Shown piece after piece: positions 53,247 to 63,774 of a stretch of 64,000 nt of DNA. A program made the translations under genes and the position numbers. The stretch spans positions 124,001 through 188,000 of the forward strand of contig JAGTXO010000019.1 of the NCBI GenBank assembly GCA_019448385.1. Direction: 5' to 3'. The notes under the pieces were generated by a model, which saw only the letters and a list, made by a program, of their open reading frames with translations, ran no database searches and was not told the origin of the DNA. The DNA is from Diacronema lutheri. Lineage: Eukaryota > Haptophyta > Pavlovophyceae > Pavlovales > Pavlovaceae. Position 1 is the first letter of the stretch, and each line of letters starts with the position of its first letter.

Positions 53247-53851
53247 AGGGGGGGGGGAGGGAGGGGGGGGGGAGGGGGGGGGGGTTGGTTTGCGCGCGTG
53301 AGCGTGCGCCACGTTGGCGCGCGGGTGGGCCGCGGGTGCCATGCGCGTGCGCCGCCCAGCGCGCAGTGGCTAGCTGGCGTGCGCGTTCGGCGGCTGGAGT
53401 GGAAATGTCCGGGCGCTGGCGGTACGTGTCCGGCTGGAGTGGAAATGTGCACGTGTCCGCGCGCTGGCGGGCGGCGCCGTGGCCTTGGCGGGCGCGCAGC
53501 GCTGGCACGGCGAGAGCGGGGGGGGAGGGGGGGAGGCGGGGGGAGGCGGGGGCGGGGGCGGGGGCGGGGGCGGAGACGGGGCGGAGGCGGGGGCGGAGGC
53601 GGAGAGAGCGTGCGTGCGTGCGCGGGAAGAAAGAGAAAGGGAGAGGGGGGAAGGGGGGGGGGGGGGGGAAGGGGGCAAGCACACCAAGGTGACGTGAGTC
53701 GACGTAGCCTATGGGCGCAATGTACCCGACCACACACAGCACTCTGCAGAAAAGGCGCTCGATCTGCGTGTTGCACCACATGACCGTGCGCACGGCGCAG
53801 ACGGTGCTGAATGCCATGTTGAGATAGAGCCACCTGACCGAGCCTGGCAGT

Positions 53852-53886
<35 letters not shown>

Positions 53887-53968
53887 AACGCAGGGCAAGG
53901 GGCACAGCGCAGGGCATGGCGTCATTGGGCGTGCCTCGCGCCCCGCCTCGCGCCCGGCGCAACCCACG

Positions 53969-54003
<35 letters not shown>

Positions 54004-54903
54004 CGCGCCCGGCGCGACCCACGAGCCTCCCCGCCCGGCCGCCGTGCAGCGCGTGCGTTCGTTCACCTGAGGTTCCAAGTGCCATGCAAGCGCCTGCAAA
54101 GTGGATCATAACAAGGTCGCCCTTGCACCAGCCGTTGCCCAGCACGGGGTGCGCGGCCGGCCGCAGCGCGCACGCCAGGTGGTAGCAAAAGGAAAATGGA
54201 AAGTGCAAAATGATGGCTGCCGCGACGACGTCGCCGCCGTCTCCGGGCGCCGAGGACGCGGCGCGCATCGCCGCGCGCAGCGGCACGAGCATGGTGAGCG
54301 CGTTAAAGATCTCCTGTCCGGCACGGCGCGCGCGCACGCGGGAGTGAGCGCGCCCGAGCGCCAGCGCGCGCGCGTCGCAGTTGGCGGAGCAGCGGCGCGC
54401 GGCGGCGCAAGCGGCGCGCCTGAGCGGCGCGCGGCGGCGCCGAGCGTGCGAGCCACGCCCGGCGCGCCCGGTGGCCCGGCGGCCGGCCGAGGTTGCGCCG
54501 CGCCCGTCGCGCCGCGCCCGTGCGCGCGTGCGCGAGGGGGGGGGGGGGGGGGGCGCACCTGCGCGGGCGACATGGCCAAGCTGCCGTCAGCGAGGATGCG
54601 CGGGCGGAAGAGGGGCGGCACGGCGGAGCGGCGTGCGCGGTCGACGGTATCGCACGCAGCCTGCGTCACGGAAACCGTCGCACGCGCCGCCGCCGTCGCT
54701 TGCAGCTGCGCCTCGCCGTCGAGCTGCGCCACGGTCAGCGGCTCGCGCGCGCCATCGGCGGCGGCTCGCGCGCCGGCAAGCGGCGGCGGCGGCGGCGGCG
54801 GCACGCGCAAGAGGCGCTTGCGCAGGGCAAGGCGCTGCGTCAAGTCGAGCGCGTACTGCCGCGCCGCCTCGGCCGACGCGAGCGGCAGCAGCCGCATCGC
54901 CAT
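52819..54903 (-). CDS. Polytopic membrane protein of CREST/PAQR type
   Basis: Exons 54903-54559, 54313-54067, 53843-53685 and 53102-52819 join in phase to 344 aa. A soluble helical N-terminus of about 115 residues precedes seven or so membrane segments. Candidate catalytic residues are spaced as in the CREST hydrolase superfamily (alkaline ceramidase, PAQR receptors, Per1): FPFSFCYHL (Ser and His), KGDLVMIHFAG (Asp) and KGWGHALSHLAL (two His). A metal-dependent amide or lipid hydrolase in an internal membrane is therefore proposed by analogy. The overall sequence is diverged and no subfamily can be assigned. Introns 2 and 3 hold multiple poly-G/poly-C tracts. ATGs at 54948 and 54897 are alternatives. 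Confidence 0.6.
53155..53290. repeat. Interrupted poly-G region in CREST-like gene intron 3
   Basis: Several runs of 20-40 G separated by GGTTGGTTGGG and GGAAGGG. Further runs in the same gene: 52770-52802 (downstream), 53857-53884 (G) and 53971-54002 (C). Confidence 0.8.
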
Positions 54904-55045
54904 GCGCGCAGCGTGGAGACCCCCGCAGGGTTGGCCCCGGGCCAACACACGGGCGGGGGCGTTGAATCTCCAGCTTAAGAAAAGCTAAATATATCATCGG
55001 CCCTTTTTTAACTTTCGCTCCGCTAGGAAGGGTCTGGAGAGAACG
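54904..55045. promoter_or_regulatory. 142-bp divergent promoter region
   Basis: Gap between two start codons. It contains an AT-rich centre, GCTAAATATATCATC near 54983 followed by CCTTTTTTAAC. This is the only TATA-like element seen among the divergent promoters here. Confidence 0.45.
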
Positions 55046-56058
55046 ATGGGCGCGGGCGGTCCGCGCGGCGCGAAACGGAGGCGGCGCGGCCAGGCGGCCG
55101 TGCTCGTCGCGCTGCTCTCGGCGCTCGGCTGCGTGCCCTGCGCCTCCGCGGCGGCGGTCGCTCCCAACCGCGCCGAGCCACCGCACCGCCGCGCCGCTGC
55201 CGCCACCGCCGCCGCCGCCGCCGCGCCGGCAACCGCGCCGCCGCGCGCGGCCGCACCCCGCCCATCGGCGCCTGCGGCGCGCGCGTACGCGCAAGCCCCC
55301 GTCGCGCTCGACAGCCTAGGCGCGTGGCGCGCGTCCCCCTCGCAGATGGGCGCGCGCCGCCCGCCGCGCGCCGCGCGGCCGCCCGCGCAGCGGAGCGCGG
55401 CCGCCTCGCCGGCGAGCGACGCGCCCGCGCCCGCGCCAGCCGCCGGCGCCGCCGGCGCGGCCGGCGCCAAGCCGCCGCCGGACGTGCGTGGCGCCGGCGC
55501 GCGTGGTGGCGTGGCGCCCGCCGTCCCGACGCCGACCGCGCGCGCGCTCTCGCGCAAGGTGCGCGACGCGCTGACGGCCGCGTCGGCGGTGGAAGGCGAC
55601 CTCGACCCGAGTCCGGCGCGCACGCTGCCCATCAATGTCGACCTGGCGAACTGGCGCGCGCGCGAGCTGTACGCGGCGGCGGAGCGGCTTGCGCGCCGAG
55701 AGGCGCGCGAGCCGCGCGGCGCCGCTGGCGGCGCCGCCGGCGGCGACGGCGGCGGAGGCGCGCACGACGCGGCGGCGCGCGCGCGCGCCGACCACCACGG
55801 CGGCGCGCGCGACGCGGCGGCGCGCGAGACGTCGGCGGCGATGCGCTCGCGCGCGCTGGCAATCTACCGGCAGGTCACGCGCCTGGACCCCGCAGACGGG
55901 CGCGCGTGGCTCGCGCTCGCGCGGGACGCGGCGCGCCGGGCGGGCGACGCAGCCGGGGCCGAGCGGCTTTTAAAAGCGGGTCTGGGCGCGGACCCGCAGA
56001 ACGCGCACTTGTTGCAGGTGCGCGGGCGGGGGCGCACGGGCGAGGGCGGCTGGGTTGG

Positions 56059-56092
<34 letters not shown>

Positions 56093-58225
56093 GGGGGGGG
56101 GGAAATCGGCGTGTGTGCGGGTGATGAGATGGGGCGGGGATGGAGGGGGGGGGGAAGGGGGGGGGGGGGGGGGGGAGGGGGGGGGGGTCGTGTGGCGGGG
56201 CGGCATCTGCGCGCTGAACCCCACCGCCAGCTCACTTCTAGCCCACTTGCCCGCCCCGCCCCGCCTGCCTACCCCACCCGCCCCGCCCCTATCCCCCTAA
56301 CCGCGGTCTCGCCCCGCCCCCGCCCCCGCCCCCCGCCCCCCGCCCCCGCCCCCGCCCCCCGCCCCCGCCCCCGCCCCCCGCCCCCCGCCCCCGCCCCCGC
56401 CCCCCGCCCCCGCCCCCGCCCCCGCCCCACCCCGCCCCCACCCCCGCGTCGCCCGCGCGCGCGCCGTATGTGCACGCGCAGGCGATGGGCGTGTTGCGCG
56501 AGAAGCACATGAACGACGTGCCCGCCGCCGCCGCGCTGTACCGCGCGGCCATCGCGGCGCGCCCGCGGCACGCCGCCGCGTGGGTGGCGCTCGGCAACCT
56601 CCTCTCCCGCCAAGGGCAGGTGCGTGCGCGACCACCGTCACGCGTCACCTCCGTCACGCGCGTCACCTCCGTCACGCGCGTCACGCGTCACGCGTCACGC
56701 GCGTCACGTGTCACGCGCGTCACGTGTCACGCGCGTCACGTGTCACGCGCGTCACGTGTCACGCCCGTCACGCGTCACCCGTGACGCGCCACGCGCGCGG
56801 CCGCCGCAGCTGAGCGAGGCGCTGCGCTGCCTCGAGCGCGCCGTCTCCGTCGACCCGCGCTCGGAGGTCACGTGGCACGCGCTCGGCACGCTGCATCTAC
56901 GCCTCGCCGTCGCCGCGGACGCGCACGCCAGCCGCTGCGCGGGCGACGCGGCGGCGCGCGCCGGCTGCGCGCCCGTTGGCGACGGCGGCGAGCAGCGCGC
57001 GGGCGAGGAATGCGTGACGCCGGACGGCGCCGTGGATGGCGCTGGCGATTTGGACGGGCTGCGCGGCGGCGCTGCCGGCGGCGGCCGGCTCTTTGGCGGC
57101 GGCGGTGGCGGCGGTGAGGGCGGCGGTGGCGGCGGCGGTGGCGGTGGCGGCGGTGGCGGTGGTGGTGGCGGTGGTGGCGGTGGTGGCGGTGGTGGCGGCT
57201 TTGCGACGGCACGTGGCGTCGGGTCGTCCGTGGCTGCCGAGCTCGTCGCCGGCGTGGGTGGCGCGGAGGCGTCACTCGAGCTCGCGTACCAGTGCGCGCG
57301 CGCGTCACCACCGTCACACCCTGTCACACACCGTCACAGAACGTCACACACCGTCACATCCCGTCACACACCGTCACACACCGTCACACACCGTCACACA
57401 CCGTCACACACTCCGTCACACACCGTCACACACCGTCACACACTCCGTCACACACCGTCACACCCCCCCCCCCGTCACCCCACGTAACAACGCAGGTACC
57501 TCACGCGCGCGTGCGAGCTTGCGCCGTCCAACTCGATCTGCCACGCCGGCCTGGCCGCCGCGCACGCCGCCGCCGGCCGCCTCGTCGCCGCCGACGCCGC
57601 GTACCGCAAGGCCCTCCGCTGCGCGCCGCGCAACACCCGCACGCTCCTCATGTGGGCGGCGTTGCGCGCGCGCCTCGGCGACGCGCGCGACGCGCGCGCC
57701 CTGCGCGCGCGCGCGCTGCACATACGACCCGACGACGGCGCCCTGTACACGGCCATCGCCAACGCCGAACTCGACGCCGCGCCAGCGGTGGCCGCGGTGT
57801 CCGAGGCGGTCGCCGAAGCGGAGGCCGCGCGCGCGCACGCGCGCGCGTGCGCGCGTGGCGGCGGCGGTGGAGGTGGCGGCGGCGGTGGCGGCGGTGGCGG
57901 TGACGGCGGCGGTGGCGGCGGTGGCGGCGCGGCGCCCGGCGACGCGCAGCCCGACGCCGACGCGGACGCGGCGCGCGCGGAGGCGGTGGCCGAGCGGCTG
58001 CGCAACGCGCGCGGCGCTGCGTTGATGCGCGCGCGAGAAACGTTGCGCCGCGGCTGCGCCGCCGCGCCGCGCCACGTGGCGGGCTATCAGGTTCGGCGCG
58101 CGTGCCCCCCTTTCCTGCCTTGCCCTCACGCTGCCTCCACCCATCTTCCCTCCCATTCCCATCTCGACCCTAAAACACACCCCCCCCCCCTTCCCTATGA
58201 TGCTTGGCCTGCCCAACCCCCCCTG

Positions 58226-58265
<40 letters not shown>

Positions 58266-58573
58266 CGCAGATGCTTGGCCTCGTCGAAGCAGAACTCGGC
58301 GACCTCCCCGCCGCGCGCAAGGCCTTCCAACGCGGCATCTGGGCGGCGCCCCTCTCACGCGCTCACTCCGCGTACATCTGGCAGGCATGGGCGCTGATGG
58401 AGGAGAAGGCGGGCGACGCGCCTCTTGCACGTGCCTACCTTCGACGAGGGGCCGAGGCTGACCCGGAATCCGTGCGGCGCGCAGCGCGACGCGCGCGGCG
58501 TGCGGTGTGTGACGTGTGCTGAGCGGCAAGCGTGTGTGTTTGGTCTGTTCGCCGCCTTTGCCCGCAAGCCCCC

Positions 58574-58619
<46 letters not shown>

Positions 58620-59464
58620 TTCCCCTCTCCTCTCCCCCCACCCCTCCCCCCACCCCCCCCTTCCCCTTCCCCCCGCGCCAACCCGCCCCCCCCCCCCCCC
58701 CCCCCCATATCTTTTGAAAACAGGCGGTCCTGCTGCAGTCCTGGGCCGAGTTCGAAGTGCGCCAGCGCGACGCGCGCGAGGCGCTCGTCCTCTTCGACGC
58801 CGCGCTCGACCGGGCGCCCCTCTCCCTCCGCCTCGGCCAAACACATGCCCGCTTCCTCGCGCGCGCCGCCGCCGCCGGCGACCTGACCGCCGCCGAGGCC
58901 GCCGCGTCGCGCGCGCGCGCGGTGGACGCGCGCGCGGCCGCGCGCGCGGCCGTGACGAGCGCGGCGGCGGTCGGCGGCGGCGCCGGCGCGCCGGGCGGCC
59001 GGCCCGTCGGTTCGGCGCCTGCCGCGGGCCGCGGAGGCGGCGGCGGGGGCGGAGGCGCAGGCGGAGGCGCAGGCGCAGGCGCAGGCGCGCGTGGGCCGTT
59101 TCAGCCGTTTCAGCCGTTTCAGCCGTTTCACGCCGTTGCTGATTGGGCCGCGGCTACGGAGCCATCTTTGCAAGTGCCGCAGTGGGCATGCACGCGCCGC
59201 TCGCCGGCGGCCGCCGCTCCGCGCCCGCCGCAGGCCGGCGGCGCGCGGGCGGCGGCGGCGGCATCGATGGCGGCGGCGGCCGCCGAGTCAGGCCAGCCGC
59301 GCGCCGCGGCGCCAACTACGGACACAGGCGGAATTGGCGCCAAACCTCCGCCCCTTCCGCCCCTTCGGCCGGCGGGCGCCACCGCTGGCGCGCCCGCCGA
59401 CGGCGTGGCTGGCGCCGGCGGCGCCGGCGGCTCCGTCAAGCGGCGCCCGCGCTCTGACGCGTGA
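55046..59464 (+). CDS. MBB1: MBB1/HCF107-like HAT/TPR RNA-processing protein, probably plastid
   Basis: Exons 55046-56017, 56482-56619, 56810-57291, 57496-58090, 58271-58471 and 58724-59464 join in phase to 1042 aa. The start has a signal peptide (AVLVALLSALGCVPCASA) followed by an Ala/Arg/Pro-rich stretch, the bipartite layout expected for a secondary plastid. TPR/HAT units follow: ALAIYRQVTRLDPADGRAWL, AAALYRAAIAARPRHAAAWV, EALRCLERAVSVDPRSEVTW, AYRKALRCAPRNTRTLLMW, YIWQAWALMEEKAGDAPLAR and LLQSWAEFEVRQRDAREALV. In green algae and plants MBB1/HCF107 stabilise psbB/psbH mRNA 5' ends. Long Gly-rich insertions sit between repeats. C-terminal PFQPFQPFQPF and an Ala-rich tail are lineage-specific. 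Confidence 0.8.
56059..56190. repeat. Poly-G runs in MBB1-like intron 1
   Basis: Two runs of more than 20 G, followed after 56310 by a C-rich (CCCCGCC)n tract to about 56450. Confidence 0.8.
56636..56780. repeat. GTCAC-rich repeat in MBB1-like intron 2
   Basis: About 15 copies of GCGTCAC/GTGTCAC fill most of the 190-bp intron. Confidence 0.85.
57303..57480. repeat. CACACCGTCA repeat in MBB1-like intron 3
   Basis: About 15 units of 10 bp with occasional deletions, ending in a short C run. Confidence 0.85.
58227..58264. repeat. Poly-C tract directly before exon 5 of the MBB1-like gene
   Basis: About 37 C followed by GCGCAG, the splice acceptor; it doubles as polypyrimidine tract. Similar C runs at 58580-58619 and 58687-58706 precede exon 6. 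Confidence 0.85.
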
Positions 59465-59503
59465 AAGCGTGACGCGTGCACGCGTGCGCGCGTTTTTAAA
59501 AAT

Positions 59504-59646
59504 ACTAACGACGCTTACAGGGAGGGCGAAAGGGCGCACGCAACATCAGGCCGAAATCAGGGCGTCGACCCTGTGCACGCCGGCAGCGGGAACGGCCGGG
59601 ACGGCAAGGACGTGGCAGGACGCGTCATGGGCGGACACCCACACAC
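59504..59646 (-). mobile_element. Retroelement 3' fragment, third and shortest copy
   Basis: Shares with 26619-26762 the sequence from the end motif TACTAACGACGCTTACAGG inward to CACCCACACAC. A stretch of about 40 bp present in the other copies is missing near 59522. It sits 40 bp after the MBB1-like stop codon. Loss of everything 5' of 59646 resembles the 5' truncation typical of LINE insertions. Confidence 0.75.
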
Positions 59647-59785
59647 AATGGCCAGTGGCCTAGAGCCTCGCCGCGAGGACGGGCTTCGCTACTGTGAGGG
59701 CGGCTGCGGCCTAGGATGCACTGACGGGATTCGGGGAACTGGCGGCACCCAAGCTACGTCACTTTGCTACGTCACTTTGCTATGG

Positions 59786-59813
59786 TTTTTTTTTTTTTTT
59801 TTTTTTTTTTTTT
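59786..59813 (-). repeat. 28-bp poly-T (poly-A on the minus strand)
   Basis: Lies 40 bp past the NUP62 stop codon in the transcript sense. Just beyond it TACGTCACTTTGC is duplicated in tandem. Confidence 0.8.
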
Positions 59814-59853
59814 CACGCCAGGCCGCGTCGTTTGGAGTTCTGCCGCGGCCTGC

Positions 59854-62735
59854 TCACGGCAGGCCGTTGCCCACACCCACGCCGCTGGCCGCAAGCCGCC
59901 GCCCCGCCGCGCGCAGCTGCTGCGCCTCGAGCTGCACCGCCTGCGAGCGCGCCTCGACCCACTGCAACGCGGACAAGTGCCCGTCCAAGATCTCGACGAG
60001 CGCACCGAGCTCGCCGCCGCCATCACCGCCGCCGCCACCTCCCGCCGCGTCAGCCGCGCCCGCCCCGCGCCAGAGCGTCGGTCGCTCGTTGAGTGTGGCG
60101 ATGGCGGCGGCGAGAAGACGTGACGATTCGGAAAGTTCCGAATCGCATTCCTCGGCAAGGCGGTACGCCTCCTGTGATTGGCGGGGGGAAAGGGCGGGAA
60201 AGGGGGGGGGGGGGGGGGGGGGGGGTGGTGCGGGTAGGTGAAGGGGGCGGTTTCAAGCGTGTGCGTGTGCGTAGTGTGTGCGCGGTGTGTAGCGCACATG
60301 TCTAGCCAAAGAACCCCTCCCCTCCCCCTCCCCCCCTTCCCGACGCGTCATGGGAGAGGGGGAGGGAGAGCGATGCGATGCGCGGTGGGGCGGTGGGGCG
60401 GGGGGGGGGGGGGGGGGGGGGGGGGAGGACGCTGCGCGTGCGTCTGCGGGGCCGCGCCCCTGCGCAAACGGCGGAAAGCGCGCCATGCACATAGCACAGC
60501 TGTGGCGGGGGGTTGGGACAGACTGTCCGCGTCTTCAGACACCCAGTCAGCGGGCACACACACTCAAGCACACACACTGCGCACGCGCTGTCCGCAGACA
60601 CACAGTCAGCAGTCACGCACAGTCAACCCACGCACCTGCCGCTCCATCGCACCGCCGTCGAGCGCGCCGCCGTCGGCGCTCAGCTCGGCGTCGAGCGCGT
60701 CCTCGACGCGCGTCAGGTGCTCATGCAACTGGTCCTGGTGCGTGAGCACAAGCTCAAGCTCTGCTTCGGTTTCGTCATGCGCCTCGCGCACCTGCGCCGC
60801 GTGCGGTGAGTGGGGTGCGTCAGTGTGGGTGCGTCAGTGTGGGTGCGTCAGTGTGGGTGCGTCAGTGTGTAAGCGCGCGCTTGTGCAACTGGAGGGTGCG
60901 TGACTGTCAATCGGTGGGCTGTGCGGTGGGCCCCCCCGTGGGTGCACGGGGCTGCGCGTGGGGGAAGGGGAAGGGGGTTTTCGGGAGGGGGGATTAGGGG
61001 GGGAAGGGGGGGCTTGATCACCAGCGCGCACCCGCAACACGTCCTCGTGCAACGCGACGATCGCCGCGCGGTTCGCCCGCAGCGTCGCGTCCCACCCATC
61101 CACGATGGCCGCTTGGCGCGAAAACTCGGCTGTCTGTTCAGCGAGGGCAAGTCGCGAGCTGGCGATGATAGCACCGAGGGTTGAGCCCACGTGCCGCGAC
61201 GGCAGGCCGCCGCCACCGCCGCCGCTGCAAGCAGCGCCCGCCGCGCCCGCCGCGCCCGCGCCGCCCGCGCCGCCCGCGGCCGGCGCGGGCGCGCCGCATT
61301 TAAATTGGGCGGCCGTCTGGCCGCCTCCGCCTCCGCCTGCGCCTGCCACCGGCGCGGCGGGCGCGGCGGGCGCGGCGGTGGCGGACGCGGCGCCGAAGAG
61401 TGGCGCTGGCGTCGGGGCGCCGCCGCCGCCACCACCGCCGCCGCCACCACCACCGCCACCGCCGCCGCCACCGCCGAGGCCGAGACCGCCGCCGCCGCCG
61501 AGGCCGGCGGCAGGCGGCACGCCCACACCGCCGCCAGCGGTCGCCGAGGCGAGCGTGCCGCCCGACGTGCCGGCGCCACCGCCCCCGGCGCCGCCGCCCA
61601 CACCGCCGCCACCGAAAAGCCCGCCAACGCCACCGAGGCCGCCACCACCGCCGCCGCCGCCAAAGAGCCCGCCGCCACCACCGCCGCCGCCACCACCGCC
61701 GCCGCCACCACCGGCCGCGCCGGCGCCGGCGCCGGCGGCCGGCGTCGGCGCGCCGGCGGCGGGCGGCTGGCCGAAGAGCCCGGTCGGTGCCACCGTCGAG
61801 GCCGGCATCGTTGTAGTTGTCGTCGCGGGCCCACCGCCAAAGCCGCCGCTGAAACTGAAGGCGGGCGGCGCCGCGCCGCCCGCGCCCGCGCCGCCCGCGC
61901 CCGCGCCGCCCGCCGCGCCGCCCGCCGCGCCGCCCGCCGCGCCGCCCGCCGCGCCGAACAGCCCACCACCACAGCCGGCCGACGGGGCGGCGGTCGCGAC
62001 CGGCGGCGCGGCGCCAAAGGAGAAGGCGGGCGCGGCGGCGCCCATCGACGCCGGCTGGCCAAAGAGCAGCGGCGCGCCAGCCGCCGCACTTGACGGCACG
62101 GCCCCCAGGCTGCCAAACAGCCCACCGCCGCCGACACCACCGCCGCCACCTGCGGGCGGCGCGCCGCTGCCGGCCGGCGGCGCGCCGAAGGAGAAGGCGG
62201 CGCCGCCGCCGGTGGGCGCCTGCGCTGTCGACGGGGCGGGCGCACCAAAGAGGCCACCGCCACCACCGCCGCTGCTGCCGCCGCCAAAGCCGACGGCGGG
62301 CGTGGTGGACGCGCTTCCGATTCCAAGGCCAGCGCCAAGCAGACCGCCGCTGCCCGCGGGCGCCGCGGGTGCTTGCGCGCCGCTCCCGCCACCAAAGGAG
62401 GGGAATGGCGCGGCGCCTGCCGCACCCATAGGCGCGCCACCGCCAAAGCCAAAGCTGCCGCCCGCCGCGCCCGGCCCCGGCTGAGTCGCGGCGGCAGTGC
62501 CGCCAAACAGAGCGCCGCCAGCGGGCGCCGCCGCTGCCCCTCCGCCGAGCGCGCCAAAGAGGCCACCGCCGCCGCCAGTGGCGGGCTGCGTGGTCGCGCC
62601 ACCAAACAGCCCACCGACCGCCGGCGCGGCCGACGCCGCCGGCGGCGCGCCGAAGGAGAACGCGCCGGCCGCGCCGCCAAATGCGGGCGGCGCACCCGCG
62701 GCGCCGCTTGTCGGCGGCGGGCCAAAGTTGAACAT
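59854..62735 (-). CDS. NUP62: Nucleoporin NUP62/NSP1
   Basis: Exons 62735-61032, 60791-60636 and 60171-59854 join in phase to 725 aa. The first about 500 residues are Gly/Ala-rich FG repeats of FSFGAPP, GGLFG and FGQP type, starting MFNFGPPP. The C-terminal third is the conserved coiled coil that builds the central channel: VDGWDATLRANRAAIVALHE, AHDETEAELELVLTHQDQL, EAYRLAEECDSELSESSRLL and finally LVEILDGHLSALQWVEARS. The last block matches the near-invariant NUP62 ending (I..ILN.HL..LQWI). The usual partners are the NUP54/NUP58-type nucleoporins. Poly-G runs at 60205-60225 and 60401-60425 lie in the last intron. Confidence 0.92.
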
Positions 62736-62879
62736 GCGCGCGGGACGGGCGGGCGCAGGCGCGGGCGGGCTGCGCGCGCGCAAAGGCGCGCGCGTCACGC
62801 AGCGGCGGCGCGCGGCGCGTGAGCTGCGCGTGCCATCGGCGCCGAGAGCCGCTCGCGCGAGGCCGCGCACACCGAGGCA

Positions 62880-63688
62880 GTATGGGGGCTCGCAAACGGC
62901 GCGCAGTCGCGCGGCACGATGGCGGCGGACTTGGCGGGGCTGACCTAACCCCCGGGGGTGGCGAAAGCGGCGCACGGCGCGGTGCTCACGCTCGCGCTCC
63001 TCGCCGCGGCCGCACTGCGCGTGGGCCGCGCATTTGGCGCGCCGTACGTGCGCCACACGCCGCTCCACGCGACCACGCCCGCCGCGCACGTCGCCGCGTG
63101 GACTTTCGAAGAGCCGCACGCGCAAGGCTCGGCGACCGGCGCGCTGGCCGACGCGCGGACGCACGAGTTCACGCTCGGCGAACGCCGGGCGAGCAGCGCT
63201 GTGGATATTCACCCGCGCCCGTCCAGCGGCGAACGACAACCGCGCGCCGGACGCGTCGGCGCCGCCGTCGGCCGGCGACACGCCGGCCGCGCCGAGCGCG
63301 TGCGCGAAGGCGGGCGCGCTCGCGATCGCCATTTCCTGCCCGCACGCGCCGTGGGTGTACGGCCACGTCTACAACACCGCGCTTCCCTCGTTGTATTCCT
63401 TCCTGGCCCGGCCGGGCGCTGCGCGAGCCAAGCGCGCGGCGCTTGGCGCGCGGCGGTCGCGGCGCCGGGGGGGGGGGGGGGGGGGGGGGGCGCTCGGCGC
63501 TTGCACATGGCAGCGCTGCGGGCGGGAGCAACGCCTCGAGGGACGCGCGCGGCTGCGCGCGCGACGGGCGCGACGTGCACGGAGCGGCGGTCGGCGACGG
63601 CGACGGCGGCGGCGGTGGCGCGGCGGGCCGCGAGACGGAGGCGGGCACGTCGACGTGGACGATCCCGCTGCCGCCGAACAAGCTTTAA
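62880..63688 (+). CDS. Hypothetical type II membrane protein, structure unresolved
   Basis: A frame from about 62950 encodes a strong signal-anchor (AVLTLALLAAAALRVGRAF) followed by AAWTFEEPHAQG and FTLGERRASSAVDIHP. A second frame contains LAIAISCPHAPWVYGHVYNT and LPSLYSFLARPG. A third ends TSTWTIPLPPNKL at 63688. The hydrophobic anchor plus HVYNTALPSLYSF suggests a Golgi glycosyltransferase, perhaps family 61-like, but this is weak. No ATG precedes the anchor in frame: the nearest, at 62880, is in another frame, and TAA at 62948 blocks one. An exon is missing or the start is unusual. A poly-G run at 63469-63490 probably marks an intron. Confidence 0.35.
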
Positions 63689-63774
63689 AGCTCATTCACC
63701 CGCACGAGCTTTGGGGGGGAGATTCACTCCCTGGCTCCCTGACTGTGGTGACCAGTCGTGTTCCGCTCCCGCCC

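Noticed and set aside
52838-54337. Proline-rich frames spanning poly-G regions in the CREST-like gene
   Set aside because: They read through homopolymers that lie in introns; only the exon parts match in phase when spliced.
61105-62484. 459-aa proline-rich plus-strand frame
   Set aside because: It is the complement of NUP62 FG repeats; the minus strand continues into the conserved NUP62 coiled coil.
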